From Shewanella oneidensis MR-1 (GTDB taxonomy: Bacteria; Pseudomonadota; Gammaproteobacteria; Enterobacterales; Shewanellaceae), in NCBI RefSeq assembly GCF_000146165.2, contig NC_004347.2, forward strand, positions 992,001 through 1,056,000: a stretch of DNA of 64,000 nt. Reading direction: 5' to 3'. Positions 56,384 through 64,000 of this stretch are shown here, piece after piece; position 1 is the first letter of the stretch; each line of letters begins with the position of its first letter. Both the position numbers and the translations under genes were made by a program. Below the pieces are notes generated by a model. It was not told where the DNA came from and ran no database searches. It saw only the letters and a list, made by a program, of their open reading frames with translations.

Positions 56384-58231
56384 TTATCCCAGTAGTAACA
56401 GAGCAAGCACCAGCACGGCGCCGATCCCAATGGAGGCTGCATACCAGCGCAGATTGCCGGTTACCGTCCAGGCCAGCAGCTGGTTGCCACGCAGGGCAAG
56501 CCAGGCGGGCAAGCCCATCATCCAGTCCAGCGGATCCTGCCCGACCAGACGGGTCGCCAGCAGATAGGGTTTGACCCACAGCTGGTCATAGAGCCAGTCA
56601 AAGCCCCAGGCGTTGAACCAGAGGGTGCTGAGCAGACGGCCCGGTGCGCTGTTGGCAATGGAGGTGGCCAGACGGCGCTCACCGAGGAACAGAAACGCGG
56701 CCAGCGCGATTCCAGCAATGGCGATGATGCCGGAGGTGATTTCCAGGGCATGACGACCCTCTTCGATATGATCCCCCGGGCCTGCGGGCAGCACACCTGC
56801 CAGTGGCGGGGTGATCAGCGCCCCGATGCCGGTGGAGAGCACCAGCAACACCAGCAGCGGCAGGTGGTGAGCCAGACCGTGGCCCGCATGGGCTTTGGTC
56901 TGCTCTTTGCCATGGAAGGCGATAAAGATCAGCCGGAAGGTATAGAGCGAGGTGAGGAATGCCCCCGCCAGACCGGCCCACAGCAGCGCGCTTTGGCCCG
57001 AGGCCTCTACTTGCCACAGGATGGCGTCCTTACTGTAGAAACCGGAAGTGACCAGCGGCAGCGCGGCTAGCGCCGAGCCACCCACCAGGAAGCAGGCATA
57101 GACCAGCGGCAGGCTCTTGCGCAGGCCACCCATCTTGAAGATGTTCTGCTCGTGGTGGCAGGCGACGATGACGGCACCGGCGGAGAGGAACAGCAGCGCC
57201 TTGAAGAAGGCGTGGGTCATCAGGTGGAAGATGGCCCCTTCCCATGCGCCGACACCCAGTGCCAGGAACATGTAGCCAATCTGGCTCATGGTGGAGTAGG
57301 CGAGGATCCGCTTGATATCGGTCTGAACCAGCGCAGCAAAGCCTGCCAGCACTAGCGTGATGGCGCCAACCAGACCGACCAGATGCAGCACCTCAGGCGC
57401 CAGCAGGAACAGGCCGTGGGTACGGGCAATCAGGTAGACACCGGCGGTCACCATAGTGGCGGCGTGGATCAGTGCAGAGACCGGGGTCGGGCCAGCCATT
57501 GCATCCGCCAGCCAGGTTTGCAGCGGCAACTGGGCCGATTTTCCGACCGCACCACCCAGCAGCATCAGGCAGGCCAGCGACAGGGCAGGGGAGCCCTCGG
57601 CAAACAGGGTGGGCGCCCGCACCAGCAGTTCGTGGATATTAAGGGTGCCCAGTTCCTGGTAGAGGATAAACAGGCCGATGGCGAGGAACACATCGCCCAC
57701 CCGGGTCACGATAAAGGCCTTGAGGGCCGCCGCGCCGTTGTTGCGATCCTTGTAGTAGAAGCCGATCAGCAGGTAGCTGCACAGTCCCACCCCTTCCCAG
57801 CCGAGGTAGACAAACAGCAGGTCATCGGCCAGCACCAGAAACAGCATGCTGGCGATAAAGAGGTTGGTGTAGGTGAAGAAGCGGGAGTAACCCTCTTCCC
57901 CGCGCATATACCAGGAGGCAAACAGGTGGATGAAGAAACCGACCCCGGTCACTACCCCCAGCATGGTCAGCGACAGGCCATCCAGTGCCAGCGAGAAGCT
58001 CGGGGTAAAGTTGCCCACCACCATCCATTGCCACAGGTGCTGGATATAGACGCCCCCCTCGGGCGGGTTGGCCAGAAAGTCCATGCCGACCCACAGGGTG
58101 GTGAGGGCCGACAGGCCAATGGAGCCCACCCCGATCAGTGCCGAGGTACGCTCGCCAAACCGGCCGAGGGAGAAGGCCAGCACCAGCCATCCCAGCAGCG
58201 GAAATAGAAAAGTCAGATATAAGAGGCTCAT
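56384..58231 (-). CDS. nuoL: NADH-quinone oxidoreductase subunit L
   Basis: A 615-aa antiporter-like subunit (E. coli 613 aa) with the long lateral helix at the C-terminal side. [20 protein letters not shown] carries the TM5 Glu. [20 protein letters not shown] and [20 protein letters not shown] and [17 protein letters not shown] are typical. The start overlaps nuoK by 4 bases. Confidence 0.97.
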   Translation of the reverse strand: MSLLYLTFLFPLLGWLVLAFSLGRFGERTSALIGVGSIGLSALTTLWVGMDFLANPPEGGVYIQHLWQWMVVGNFTPSFSLALDGLSLTMLGVVTGVGFFIHLFASWYMRGEEGYSRFFTYTNLFIASMLFLVLADDLLFVYLGWEGVGLCSYLLIGFYYKDRNNGAAALKAFIVTRVGDVFLAIGLFILYQELGTLNIHELLVRAPTLFAEGSPALSLACLMLLGGAVGKSAQLPLQTWLADAMAGPTPVSALIHAATMVTAGVYLIARTHGLFLLAPEVLHLVGLVGAITLVLAGFAALVQTDIKRILAYSTMSQIGYMFLALGVGAWEGAIFHLMTHAFFKALLFLSAGAVIVACHHEQNIFKMGGLRKSLPLVYACFLVGGSALAALPLVTSGFYSKDAILWQVEASGQSALLWAGLAGAFLTSLYTFRLIFIAFHGKEQTKAHAGHGLAHHLPLLVLLVLSTGIGALITPPLAGVLPAGPGDHIEEGRHALEITSGIIAIAGIALAAFLFLGERRLATSIANSAPGRLLSTLWFNAWGFDWLYDQLWVKPYLLATRLVGQDPLDWMMGLPAWLALRGNQLLAWTVTGNLRWYAASIGIGAVLVLALLLLG

Positions 58232-58536
58232 CCGCGCATCTCGCTCACAGTGTCCACGTTCAGGGTGTGGTAACGACGATAGAGCAGCAGTAACAGGGCG
58301 AGGCCGATACTGGCCTCTGCTGCCGCCAGAGAAATCACCAAGATGTACATGATCTGGCCATCGGCCTGGGCCCAGCGGCTACCCGCCACTACAAACGCCA
58401 GTGCCGAGGCATTCATCATGATCTCGATACTCATCAGGATGTAGAGCAGGTTGCGGCGGATCAGTAGACCGCACAACCCGATACAAAAGAGCGCCGCGGC
58501 CAGCAGTAGGCCGTGCTCCATTGGGATCCCTGTCAT
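58228..58536 (-). CDS. nuoK: NADH-quinone oxidoreductase subunit K
   Basis: A three-helix subunit of about 102 aa (E. coli 100 aa). Conserved Glu residues lie in [15 protein letters not shown] and [15 protein letters not shown], both needed for proton transfer. The likely start is either MTGIPMEHG or the second Met. Overlaps nuoJ and nuoL. Confidence 0.96.
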   Translation of the reverse strand: MTGIPMEHGLLLAAALFCIGLCGLLIRRNLLYILMSIEIMMNASALAFVVAGSRWAQADGQIMYILVISLAAAEASIGLALLLLLYRRYHTLNVDTVSEMRG

Positions 58537-59084
58537 TGCTGACCTCCTTCCTGTCCAGAGTGGGATGCTGAGCGCGGGACGCTGAGCACTTCACCACTCT
58601 TGTCCTCCCGGCCCAGATGATAGGCGGTCACCATACCCGCGAGCAGCAGGATGGAGGCAAGCTCTACCGCCAGCACATAGGGGCCAAAGAGCTCGATACC
58701 GACCTGCTTAGCGCTCACCTCAGTGAGCCCTATTTGGCCGCCAGTCACGCCCAAAATGCCGTGGGCCAAAAAGCCCAGCAGCGTTAGCGACAGTAGCCCA
58801 GGGCCCACCCAAGTCATGGGGGTCAGCCAGTTTTTTTCCTGCGCTTGGTCCGAGCCTAAGTTGAGCATCATCACCACGAACACGAACAGCACCATGATGG
58901 CGCCGGCGTAGACAATCACCTGCAGGGCGCCCGCAAAGGCGGCGCCCAGGCAGAAAAAGATCATGGCCACGGCGATGAGGGAGATGATGAGATTGAGCAG
59001 CGCATGCATTGGGTTGCTGGTGCTTATCACCCGCAGCGTGCTGTAAACGGCCACTAGGGCCGAGGCATAAAATGCCAGTTCCAT
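58533..59084 (-). CDS. nuoJ: NADH-quinone oxidoreductase subunit J
   Basis: A 183-aa membrane subunit (E. coli 184 aa) with five helices. The pi-bulge helix is [20 protein letters not shown]. The start at 59084 ([11 protein letters not shown]) has GAGGAG upstream; a longer frame reads into nuoI and is not used. The C-terminus overlaps nuoK by 4 bases. Confidence 0.96.
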   Translation of the reverse strand: MELAFYASALVAVYSTLRVISTSNPMHALLNLIISLIAVAMIFFCLGAAFAGALQVIVYAGAIMVLFVFVVMMLNLGSDQAQEKNWLTPMTWVGPGLLSLTLLGFLAHGILGVTGGQIGLTEVSAKQVGIELFGPYVLAVELASILLLAGMVTAYHLGREDKSGEVLSVPRSASHSGQEGGQQ

Positions 59085-59094
59085 GATTGACTCC

Positions 59095-59637
59095 TCAGGG
59101 CAAAAGGCTCTTAACATCGATGGGTTTGGCTTCGTTCTCGGCATCCCCTTTCGGCTTGCCGTCGATGGCCATCCCGCTCATGCGATAGAAGTTGTAGTCC
59201 GGGTATTTGCCGGGGCCGCTGATCAGCAGATCTTCCTTCTCGTACACCAGATCCTGGCGGCGATACTCGCCCATCTCGAAATCCGGCGTCAGCTGGATGG
59301 CGGTGGTGGGGCAAGCCTCTTCACACAGGCCGCAGAAGATGCAGCGAGAAAAGTTGATGCGAAAGAACTCCGGATACCAGCGGCCATCGTCCCGCTCGGA
59401 CTTTTGCAGCGAGATGCAGCCGACTGGGCAGGCAACTGCACAGAGGTTACAGGCCACGCAGCGCTCGTCGCCGTCGGGGTCGCGGGTCAGTACGATGCGC
59501 CCGCGGTAGCGGGGTGCGGCATAAACCGCCTCTTCTGGATAGTTGAGGGTTTCGCGCGGGTGCCAAGCATGGGAAAACACCATGCTCAGGCTGCGTAACT
59601 GGGTGCCGACACCCTGGATAATGCGTAAAATTTTCAT
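59095..59637 (-). CDS. nuoI: NADH-quinone oxidoreductase subunit I
   Basis: A 180-aa subunit, exactly the E. coli length, with clusters N6a and N6b: [15 protein letters not shown] and [15 protein letters not shown]. It passes electrons to N2. The C-terminus ([15 protein letters not shown]) is nearly the enterobacterial one. The ATG at 59637 was chosen since an upstream GTG lies within the nuoH stop region. Confidence 0.97.
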   Translation of the reverse strand: MKILRIIQGVGTQLRSLSMVFSHAWHPRETLNYPEEAVYAAPRYRGRIVLTRDPDGDERCVACNLCAVACPVGCISLQKSERDDGRWYPEFFRINFSRCIFCGLCEEACPTTAIQLTPDFEMGEYRRQDLVYEKEDLLISGPGKYPDYNFYRMSGMAIDGKPKGDAENEAKPIDVKSLLP

Positions 59638-59645
59638 CTTATGTC

Positions 59646-60614
59646 TCACTGCACATTCATCAGCACCACCGCCGCGGTGATCAACATATTGATCAGGGTC
59701 AGCGGCAAGCAGACTTTCCAGCCAAAGGACATCACCTGGTCAAAGCGCGGGCGAGGCAGAGATGCCCGCAGCAGAATGAAGAACACCATAAAACAGGCGG
59801 TCTTCAGGGCAAACCAGAAGAAGGGCGGCAACCAGGGGCCATGCCAGCCACCAAAGAAGAGGGTCACGATGAGAGAAGAGATCAGCACGATGCCGATGTA
59901 CTCGCCCACGAAGAAGAGCCCCCATTTCATGCCCGCGTACTCGATGTGATAACCGTCCGCGAGCTCCTGCTCGGCTTCCGGCTGGTCAAACGGGTGACGG
60001 TGGGTGACGGCAACGCCGGCAAACAAGAAGGTGATAAAGCCCAAGAACTGCGGCACCACGTTCCATAGACCTGCCTGGGCCTCGACGATATCCCGCAGGT
60101 TGAAGCTGCCGGTTTGGATCACGATCCCCATCAAGGAGAGACCGAGAAACACCTCGTAGGAGAGGGTCTGGGCCGAGGCGCGCAAGCTGCCGAGCAGGGA
60201 GTATTTGTTGTTGCTCGACCAACCGGCGAACAGCACCGCATAGACCGCGAGCCCCGCGATGGCCAGGATGTACAGCAGCCCCACGTTGAGATCCGCCACG
60301 CCCCAGGTGGGGGTGATGGGCACTACCGCAAACGCCAGAATAAAGGCGGTAAAGGCGATAATAGGGGCCAAGATAAAGATTCGGCGATCGGCAAATGGCG
60401 GGATCCAATCCTCTTTAAAGAACATCTTGATCATATCGGCGAGCAGTTGAAACAGGCCAAACGGACCCACTCGGTTGGGGCCGTGGCGGTCTTGCCACAG
60501 GGCCAGCAAACGGCGCTCGATGAAGCTCATGAAGGCGCCAGCCCCCACGATGCCAACGAGCACTATCAATGCCTTACCGATTTCTAGCAACAGTTCAGTT
60601 AGGGAGTCGCTCAT
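59646..60614 (-). CDS. nuoH: NADH-quinone oxidoreductase subunit H
   Basis: A 322-aa membrane subunit (E. coli 325 aa) that helps form the quinone site. Conserved blocks are [32 protein letters not shown], and the acidic loop [20 protein letters not shown]. It overlaps nuoG by 4 bases (ATGA). Confidence 0.97.
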   Translation of the reverse strand: MSDSLTELLLEIGKALIVLVGIVGAGAFMSFIERRLLALWQDRHGPNRVGPFGLFQLLADMIKMFFKEDWIPPFADRRIFILAPIIAFTAFILAFAVVPITPTWGVADLNVGLLYILAIAGLAVYAVLFAGWSSNNKYSLLGSLRASAQTLSYEVFLGLSLMGIVIQTGSFNLRDIVEAQAGLWNVVPQFLGFITFLFAGVAVTHRHPFDQPEAEQELADGYHIEYAGMKWGLFFVGEYIGIVLISSLIVTLFFGGWHGPWLPPFFWFALKTACFMVFFILLRASLPRPRFDQVMSFGWKVCLPLTLINMLITAAVVLMNVQ

Positions 60615-63340
60615 GCAATTGCCTCCTGCAGGTTAGCAAGATACGCCTGATGCAGGGCCGTTGGTAGGCCACTGACCCCAAGGGGCAGACCCACTAAACC
60701 TTGACTGAGCTTCTTGCTTAGGCGCAGGGGCAGGCGCCAGTGATTGCCACCCCACGAGAAGGCGACAAGGCCGCCCTCGACCAGCGCAAAGCGCGCGGCA
60801 TCATGTGGGTTCAGTACCAGCATAGGTTCGCTCATCCGCGCTTGGATCACCGGGCTTCTGGCCGAGAGCTCCTCGCCGCCAAACAGCTGGGCATAGTTGA
60901 CCACCTGCAGGGCATCGGCTGTCTTAAAGGGCGCGGGGATGGCGCTAAACCAGTCGAGGGTATCTGCTGTGGCTTCCAGCAGACGGCGGCCGGGATCGCC
61001 CGCACGCAGATGACCACCGACTTCATCCTGGAACTTGTTCCAAGCCGACGGTGAGTTCCAGCCCGGCGCCCAGGCAAAGGGCACCTGCGGCATGTCTTGG
61101 CGGGATCCAGCGTAGCCTTCCATGGAGAAGTTAAAGGGCGAGTCGGGATCTTGCGCGACCCGTGGCTCGCTGACGTTCTGGTTGGCGAGCATGGAGGTGC
61201 GACCGCTGTAACGGTGCGGCTCACGGGCCAGACGCATGCCGCGAATACGCAGGCCGGCGTTGGGAGCGGCTTCTAGCATAGTGGCGAGCAGCGGGACGCT
61301 TGCCGCGCACGCATGGCTTATTTCATCAAAGGTTTGCCAGCGCAGCGGCTTGTGCTCAAGGGTGCCTTGTAGCGCCGCCAGCCAGCGCCAGCCTTCACGC
61401 ACCTGAATGTCGGCGTTGTAGAAGGCGGGCGCATAAACCTGGAAGAAGCGCTGGGCGCGCCCTTCCATATTGACTAGCGTGCCATCGGTTTCGGCAAAGC
61501 TGGCGGCAGGCAGCACTAAATCGGCTTTTTGCGCGGTTGATGTCGCCTGATGGTCGATGACCAGCAGGTGCTGCAGCCGTGCCAGCGCAGCATCCACGCG
61601 GTTGCGCGCGGCGCGGCGGTAGAGATCGTTCTCGACCGTCACCAGCGCCAGCCCCTCTTCGGCTTCGATACGCTCAAGGGCAGCTTCCAAGGGTTGGCTG
61701 GTGCTTGCGAGCATCGCAAGTCCTAGGGAGTTGGCCTCCTGGCCTACCAGCGCGATGCTTGCCTCTAAGCCTCGGCCTTTTAGGGCGCGGGCAATGTTGC
61801 TGGCAGCTTCAATCAAGGCCATGCTGCGGGCACTAGAACCTGCAATGATGAGCGGCTTTTTGGCGTTGCCCAGCAGCTCGGCCCAGCGAGCCGCTTGTGC
61901 TTGCTGCTCGGCGCCGAGATCGGTCACGGCCGGTGCGGCCGGGTCGAGCAGGTTGGCGATGGCAAAGCCAAGGCGCGCCTGATCAGCATAGGGCGCGTGC
62001 AGCTTGTCTTCTACCACATCGTCAAGACGGGTGGTGTCGAGACTGGTGATGAGCAGCGGGTAGCGCTGGTTTTGCCCTAAGGTTTGCACTGCGGCCACTT
62101 GCCACAGATCCACCTTCATCTTACGGGCCAGCTCGCGCGCCTTACCCTTAACGGCTTGGCGCAGGGACAGGGCAATACGGGCGGCGCTCATGGTGACATC
62201 TTCACCGAGCACTAAAATGGCATCGGCCTCTTCCATGTCGCGCAGGCTCGGGGTTGGCACGCCGCCATGCTGTAAAATGTGCAGCATCTGCTGCTGGCAT
62301 TGCCATTCGGCCTGCTCAACGCCAACATAAAAGTTGTTCGCGCCCACCAGCTCGCGCAGGGCAAAGTTACTCTCCAGCGAGGCGCGCGGCGAGCCGATAC
62401 CTATCACGCCCTTGGCATTACGCAGGGCATCTGCTGCGCGGTTAAGGGCGCCATCGACCGTGATCGCCAGTTGCTCGTTGCCATTTTTAAGCTGCGGCTG
62501 GCGCGGACGGTCAGGGAGATTGACATAGCCATAACCAAAGCGGCCGCGGTCACAGAGGAAGTAGTGGTTGACGCTGCCGTGGAAACGGTTTTCGATGCGG
62601 CGCAGCTCGCCATAACGCTCGCCCGGGCTGATGTTACAGCCCACGGAGCATTGCTGGCAGATGCTGGGGGCAAACTGCATGTCCCACTTGCGGTTATAGC
62701 GCTCGGAGTGGGTCTTGTCGGTGAAAACCCCTGTGGGGCAGACTTCCACTAGGTTGCCAGAAAACTCGCTCTCGAGCGTGCCATCCTCAACTCGGCCAAA
62801 ATAGACGTTGTCGTGGGCACCGTAAACCCCGAGATCCTCGCCGCCAGCGTAATCCTTGTAGTAACGGACGCAGCGATAGCAAGCGATACAGCGGTTCATC
62901 TCGTGATTGATGAAGGGGCCGAGATCCTGATTTTGGTGGGTGCGCTTAGTAAAGCGGTAGCGACGGCTGTTGTGGCCGGTCATTACCGTCATGTCCTGCA
63001 GGTGGCAGGCGCCGCCTTCTTCACACACTGGGCAGTCGTGGGGGTGATTGGTCATCTGCCACTCTACCACGCACTTGCGAAACTCTTTGGCCTCTTCATC
63101 TTCGATGGAGATATAAGTGCCATCGGTAGAGGGGGTCATGCAAGACATGACCAGCCGGCCGCGTTTGTCATCGGCATTTTGATACTGTTTAACCGCACAT
63201 TGGCGGCAGGCGCCGACGCTACCGAGCGCCGGATGCCAGCAAAAATAGGGGACGTCCAGACCAAGGGACAGACAGGCTTGCAGCAGGTTATCCGCCCCGT
63301 CTACCTCGTACTCTTTACCGTCTACATAAATGGTTGCCAT
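60611..63340 (-). CDS. nuoG: NADH-quinone oxidoreductase subunit G
   Basis: A 909-aa peripheral arm subunit (E. coli 908 aa). 2Fe-2S N1b: [18 protein letters not shown] and SCMTP. N5 has His ligand in [19 protein letters not shown]4 sits in [11 protein letters not shown] and EVCPTGVF. The off-path N7 cluster is kept: CQQCSVGCN and FLCDRGRFG. The molybdopterin-type domain after it has lost the cofactor, as in all NuoG. It begins 42 bases after nuoF. Confidence 0.97.
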   Translation of the reverse strand: MATIYVDGKEYEVDGADNLLQACLSLGLDVPYFCWHPALGSVGACRQCAVKQYQNADDKRGRLVMSCMTPSTDGTYISIEDEEAKEFRKCVVEWQMTNHPHDCPVCEEGGACHLQDMTVMTGHNSRRYRFTKRTHQNQDLGPFINHEMNRCIACYRCVRYYKDYAGGEDLGVYGAHDNVYFGRVEDGTLESEFSGNLVEVCPTGVFTDKTHSERYNRKWDMQFAPSICQQCSVGCNISPGERYGELRRIENRFHGSVNHYFLCDRGRFGYGYVNLPDRPRQPQLKNGNEQLAITVDGALNRAADALRNAKGVIGIGSPRASLESNFALRELVGANNFYVGVEQAEWQCQQQMLHILQHGGVPTPSLRDMEEADAILVLGEDVTMSAARIALSLRQAVKGKARELARKMKVDLWQVAAVQTLGQNQRYPLLITSLDTTRLDDVVEDKLHAPYADQARLGFAIANLLDPAAPAVTDLGAEQQAQAARWAELLGNAKKPLIIAGSSARSMALIEAASNIARALKGRGLEASIALVGQEANSLGLAMLASTSQPLEAALERIEAEEGLALVTVENDLYRRAARNRVDAALARLQHLLVIDHQATSTAQKADLVLPAASFAETDGTLVNMEGRAQRFFQVYAPAFYNADIQVREGWRWLAALQGTLEHKPLRWQTFDEISHACAASVPLLATMLEAAPNAGLRIRGMRLAREPHRYSGRTSMLANQNVSEPRVAQDPDSPFNFSMEGYAGSRQDMPQVPFAWAPGWNSPSAWNKFQDEVGGHLRAGDPGRRLLEATADTLDWFSAIPAPFKTADALQVVNYAQLFGGEELSARSPVIQARMSEPMLVLNPHDAARFALVEGGLVAFSWGGNHWRLPLRLSKKLSQGLVGLPLGVSGLPTALHQAYLANLQEAIA

Positions 63341-63381
63341 ACAACTTCCCTGAAACCTGTGTTGTGAAATAGGTGCTGTGG

Positions 63382-64000
63382 TTACCAGCGCTCGCCCAGC
63401 AGATTGGGCTGGATCCCTTTAATGGACTTGCGGTTATCACCGCTGCCCTTGATCCCGGCCTCAAACTCGGAGCGGAAATATTTAATGGCGCTGGCAAGCG
63501 GCTCAACGGCGCCCGGGGCGTGGGCGCAGAAGGTCTTGCCGGGGCCGAGGAAATTGCAAAGCTGCTCGAGCGTTGCTAAATCGCCCTCTTGCCCTTCACC
63601 GCGCTCAAGGGATCGCAGCAGCTTGACGCTCCAAGGCAGACCGTCACGGCAAGGCGTACACCAGCCGCAGGATTCGCGGGCAAAAAATTCTTCCATATTG
63701 CGCAGCAAACTCACCATGCTGATGGAATCATCCACCGCCATCGCAAGGCCCGTGCCCATGCGGGTGCCGACCTTACCTATGCCTGCTGTGTACATCTGGG
63801 CATCGAGGTGCTCGGGCAGCAAAAAGCCGGTACCTGCGCCGCCCGGTTGCCAGGCTTTCAGGCGATAACCGCTTCTCATGCCGCCGGCATAGCCTTCAAA
63901 TAGCTCACGGGCGGTGATGCCAAAGGGCAGCTCCCACACGCCAGGGTTGTTGACCTTGCCGGAAAACCCCATCAGCTTAGTGCCGTGATCTTCTGAGCCC
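63382..64000 (-). CDS. nuoF: NADH-quinone oxidoreductase subunit F, C-terminal part (runs off right edge)
   Basis: The visible 205 residues include [31 protein letters not shown] and the N3 cluster ligands [11 protein letters not shown] and, further on, the Cys in [13 protein letters not shown]. It binds FMN and NADH (sites mostly outside the window). The gene goes on beyond 64000. Confidence 0.97.
   Translation of the reverse strand, partial: GSEDHGTKLMGFSGKVNNPGVWELPFGITARELFEGYAGGMRSGYRLKAWQPGGAGTGFLLPEHLDAQMYTAGIGKVGTRMGTGLAMAVDDSISMVSLLRNMEEFFARESCGWCTPCRDGLPWSVKLLRSLERGEGQEGDLATLEQLCNFLGPGKTFCAHAPGAVEPLASAIKYFRSEFEAGIKGSGDNRKSIKGIQPNLLGERW

Noticed and set aside
53296..63900. Many long open frames on both strands across the nuo region (for example 54714-55766 and 57383-58207)
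   Set aside because: They are shadows of the nuo genes caused by high GC. Their translations are rich in Gln, His, Arg and Gly and match no family.
1..64000. tRNA, rRNA genes or CRISPR arrays
   Set aside because: No cloverleaf-like, ribosomal or spaced-repeat pattern was noticed; this is from reading, not from a dedicated search.

Overview
The window is a chromosomal stretch from a gammaproteobacterium, almost certainly a Shewanella of the S. oneidensis type. The markers are a tetraheme flavocytochrome c fumarate reductase (FccA), a secreted-protein fragment ending in a GlyGly-CTERM tag, a very long fused formate dehydrogenase, an NhaC-type transporter behind a lysine riboswitch, and several insertion sequences. 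The species call is inference from gene content and remembered gene order; no database search was run.

Layout. 1-5.7 kb: peroxide defence (ahpF, ahpC), a secreted leucyl aminopeptidase, a spermidine-synthase-like protein, a small MscS-like channel and a DUF3332 lipoprotein. 5.9-9.3 kb: a small lipoprotein, a dienelactone-hydrolase gene split by an IS3-family element, and D-lactate dehydrogenase. 9.5-18.8 kb: FccA, a three-gene membrane/methyltransferase operon, a short YjfB-like protein, a thioredoxin-DsbD fusion, the divergent ohr/ohrR pair with two palindromic operators, a GlpD-like dehydrogenase and rlmC. 18.8-21.6 kb: an IS3-family element joining two unrelated broken genes (a histidine kinase and a secreted protein). 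21.8-35.1 kb: chromate transporter, chemoreceptor, fused formate dehydrogenase, LysR regulator, amidohydrolase, prfB with its programmed frameshift, and lysS. 35.2-41.8 kb: lipoprotein, VOC protein with divergent LysR, PBP7-type endopeptidase, rhomboid protease and Ca2+/H+ antiporter. 42.0-48.5 kb: three exported proteins, two of them built almost wholly from MORN-type repeats. 48.8-52.9 kb: Tat-exported dienelactone hydrolase, lysine riboswitch with an NhaC-type transporter, and an IS982-family element. 53.3-64.0 kb: the distal part of a complex I operon (nuoF-nuoN) on the minus strand, visibly richer in GC than the rest.

How the genes work together. AhpC/AhpF and Ohr/OhrR form two separate peroxide responses (H2O2/alkyl and organic hydroperoxide). 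FccA, LdhA, formate dehydrogenase and complex I are electron-transfer or fermentation enzymes of a respiratory generalist. prfB and lysS form the usual translation pair. The nuo genes overlap start-to-stop nearly throughout and read as one operon whose promoter lies beyond the right edge.

The least understood part is the MORN-repeat/lipoprotein cluster at 42-48.5 kb. The clearest structural observations are the exact, in-frame-reversible IS insertion in dlh, the IS-mediated junction at 19.4-20.7 kb, and the GC shift at the nuo operon next to an IS982 element. No tRNA, rRNA or CRISPR array was seen.
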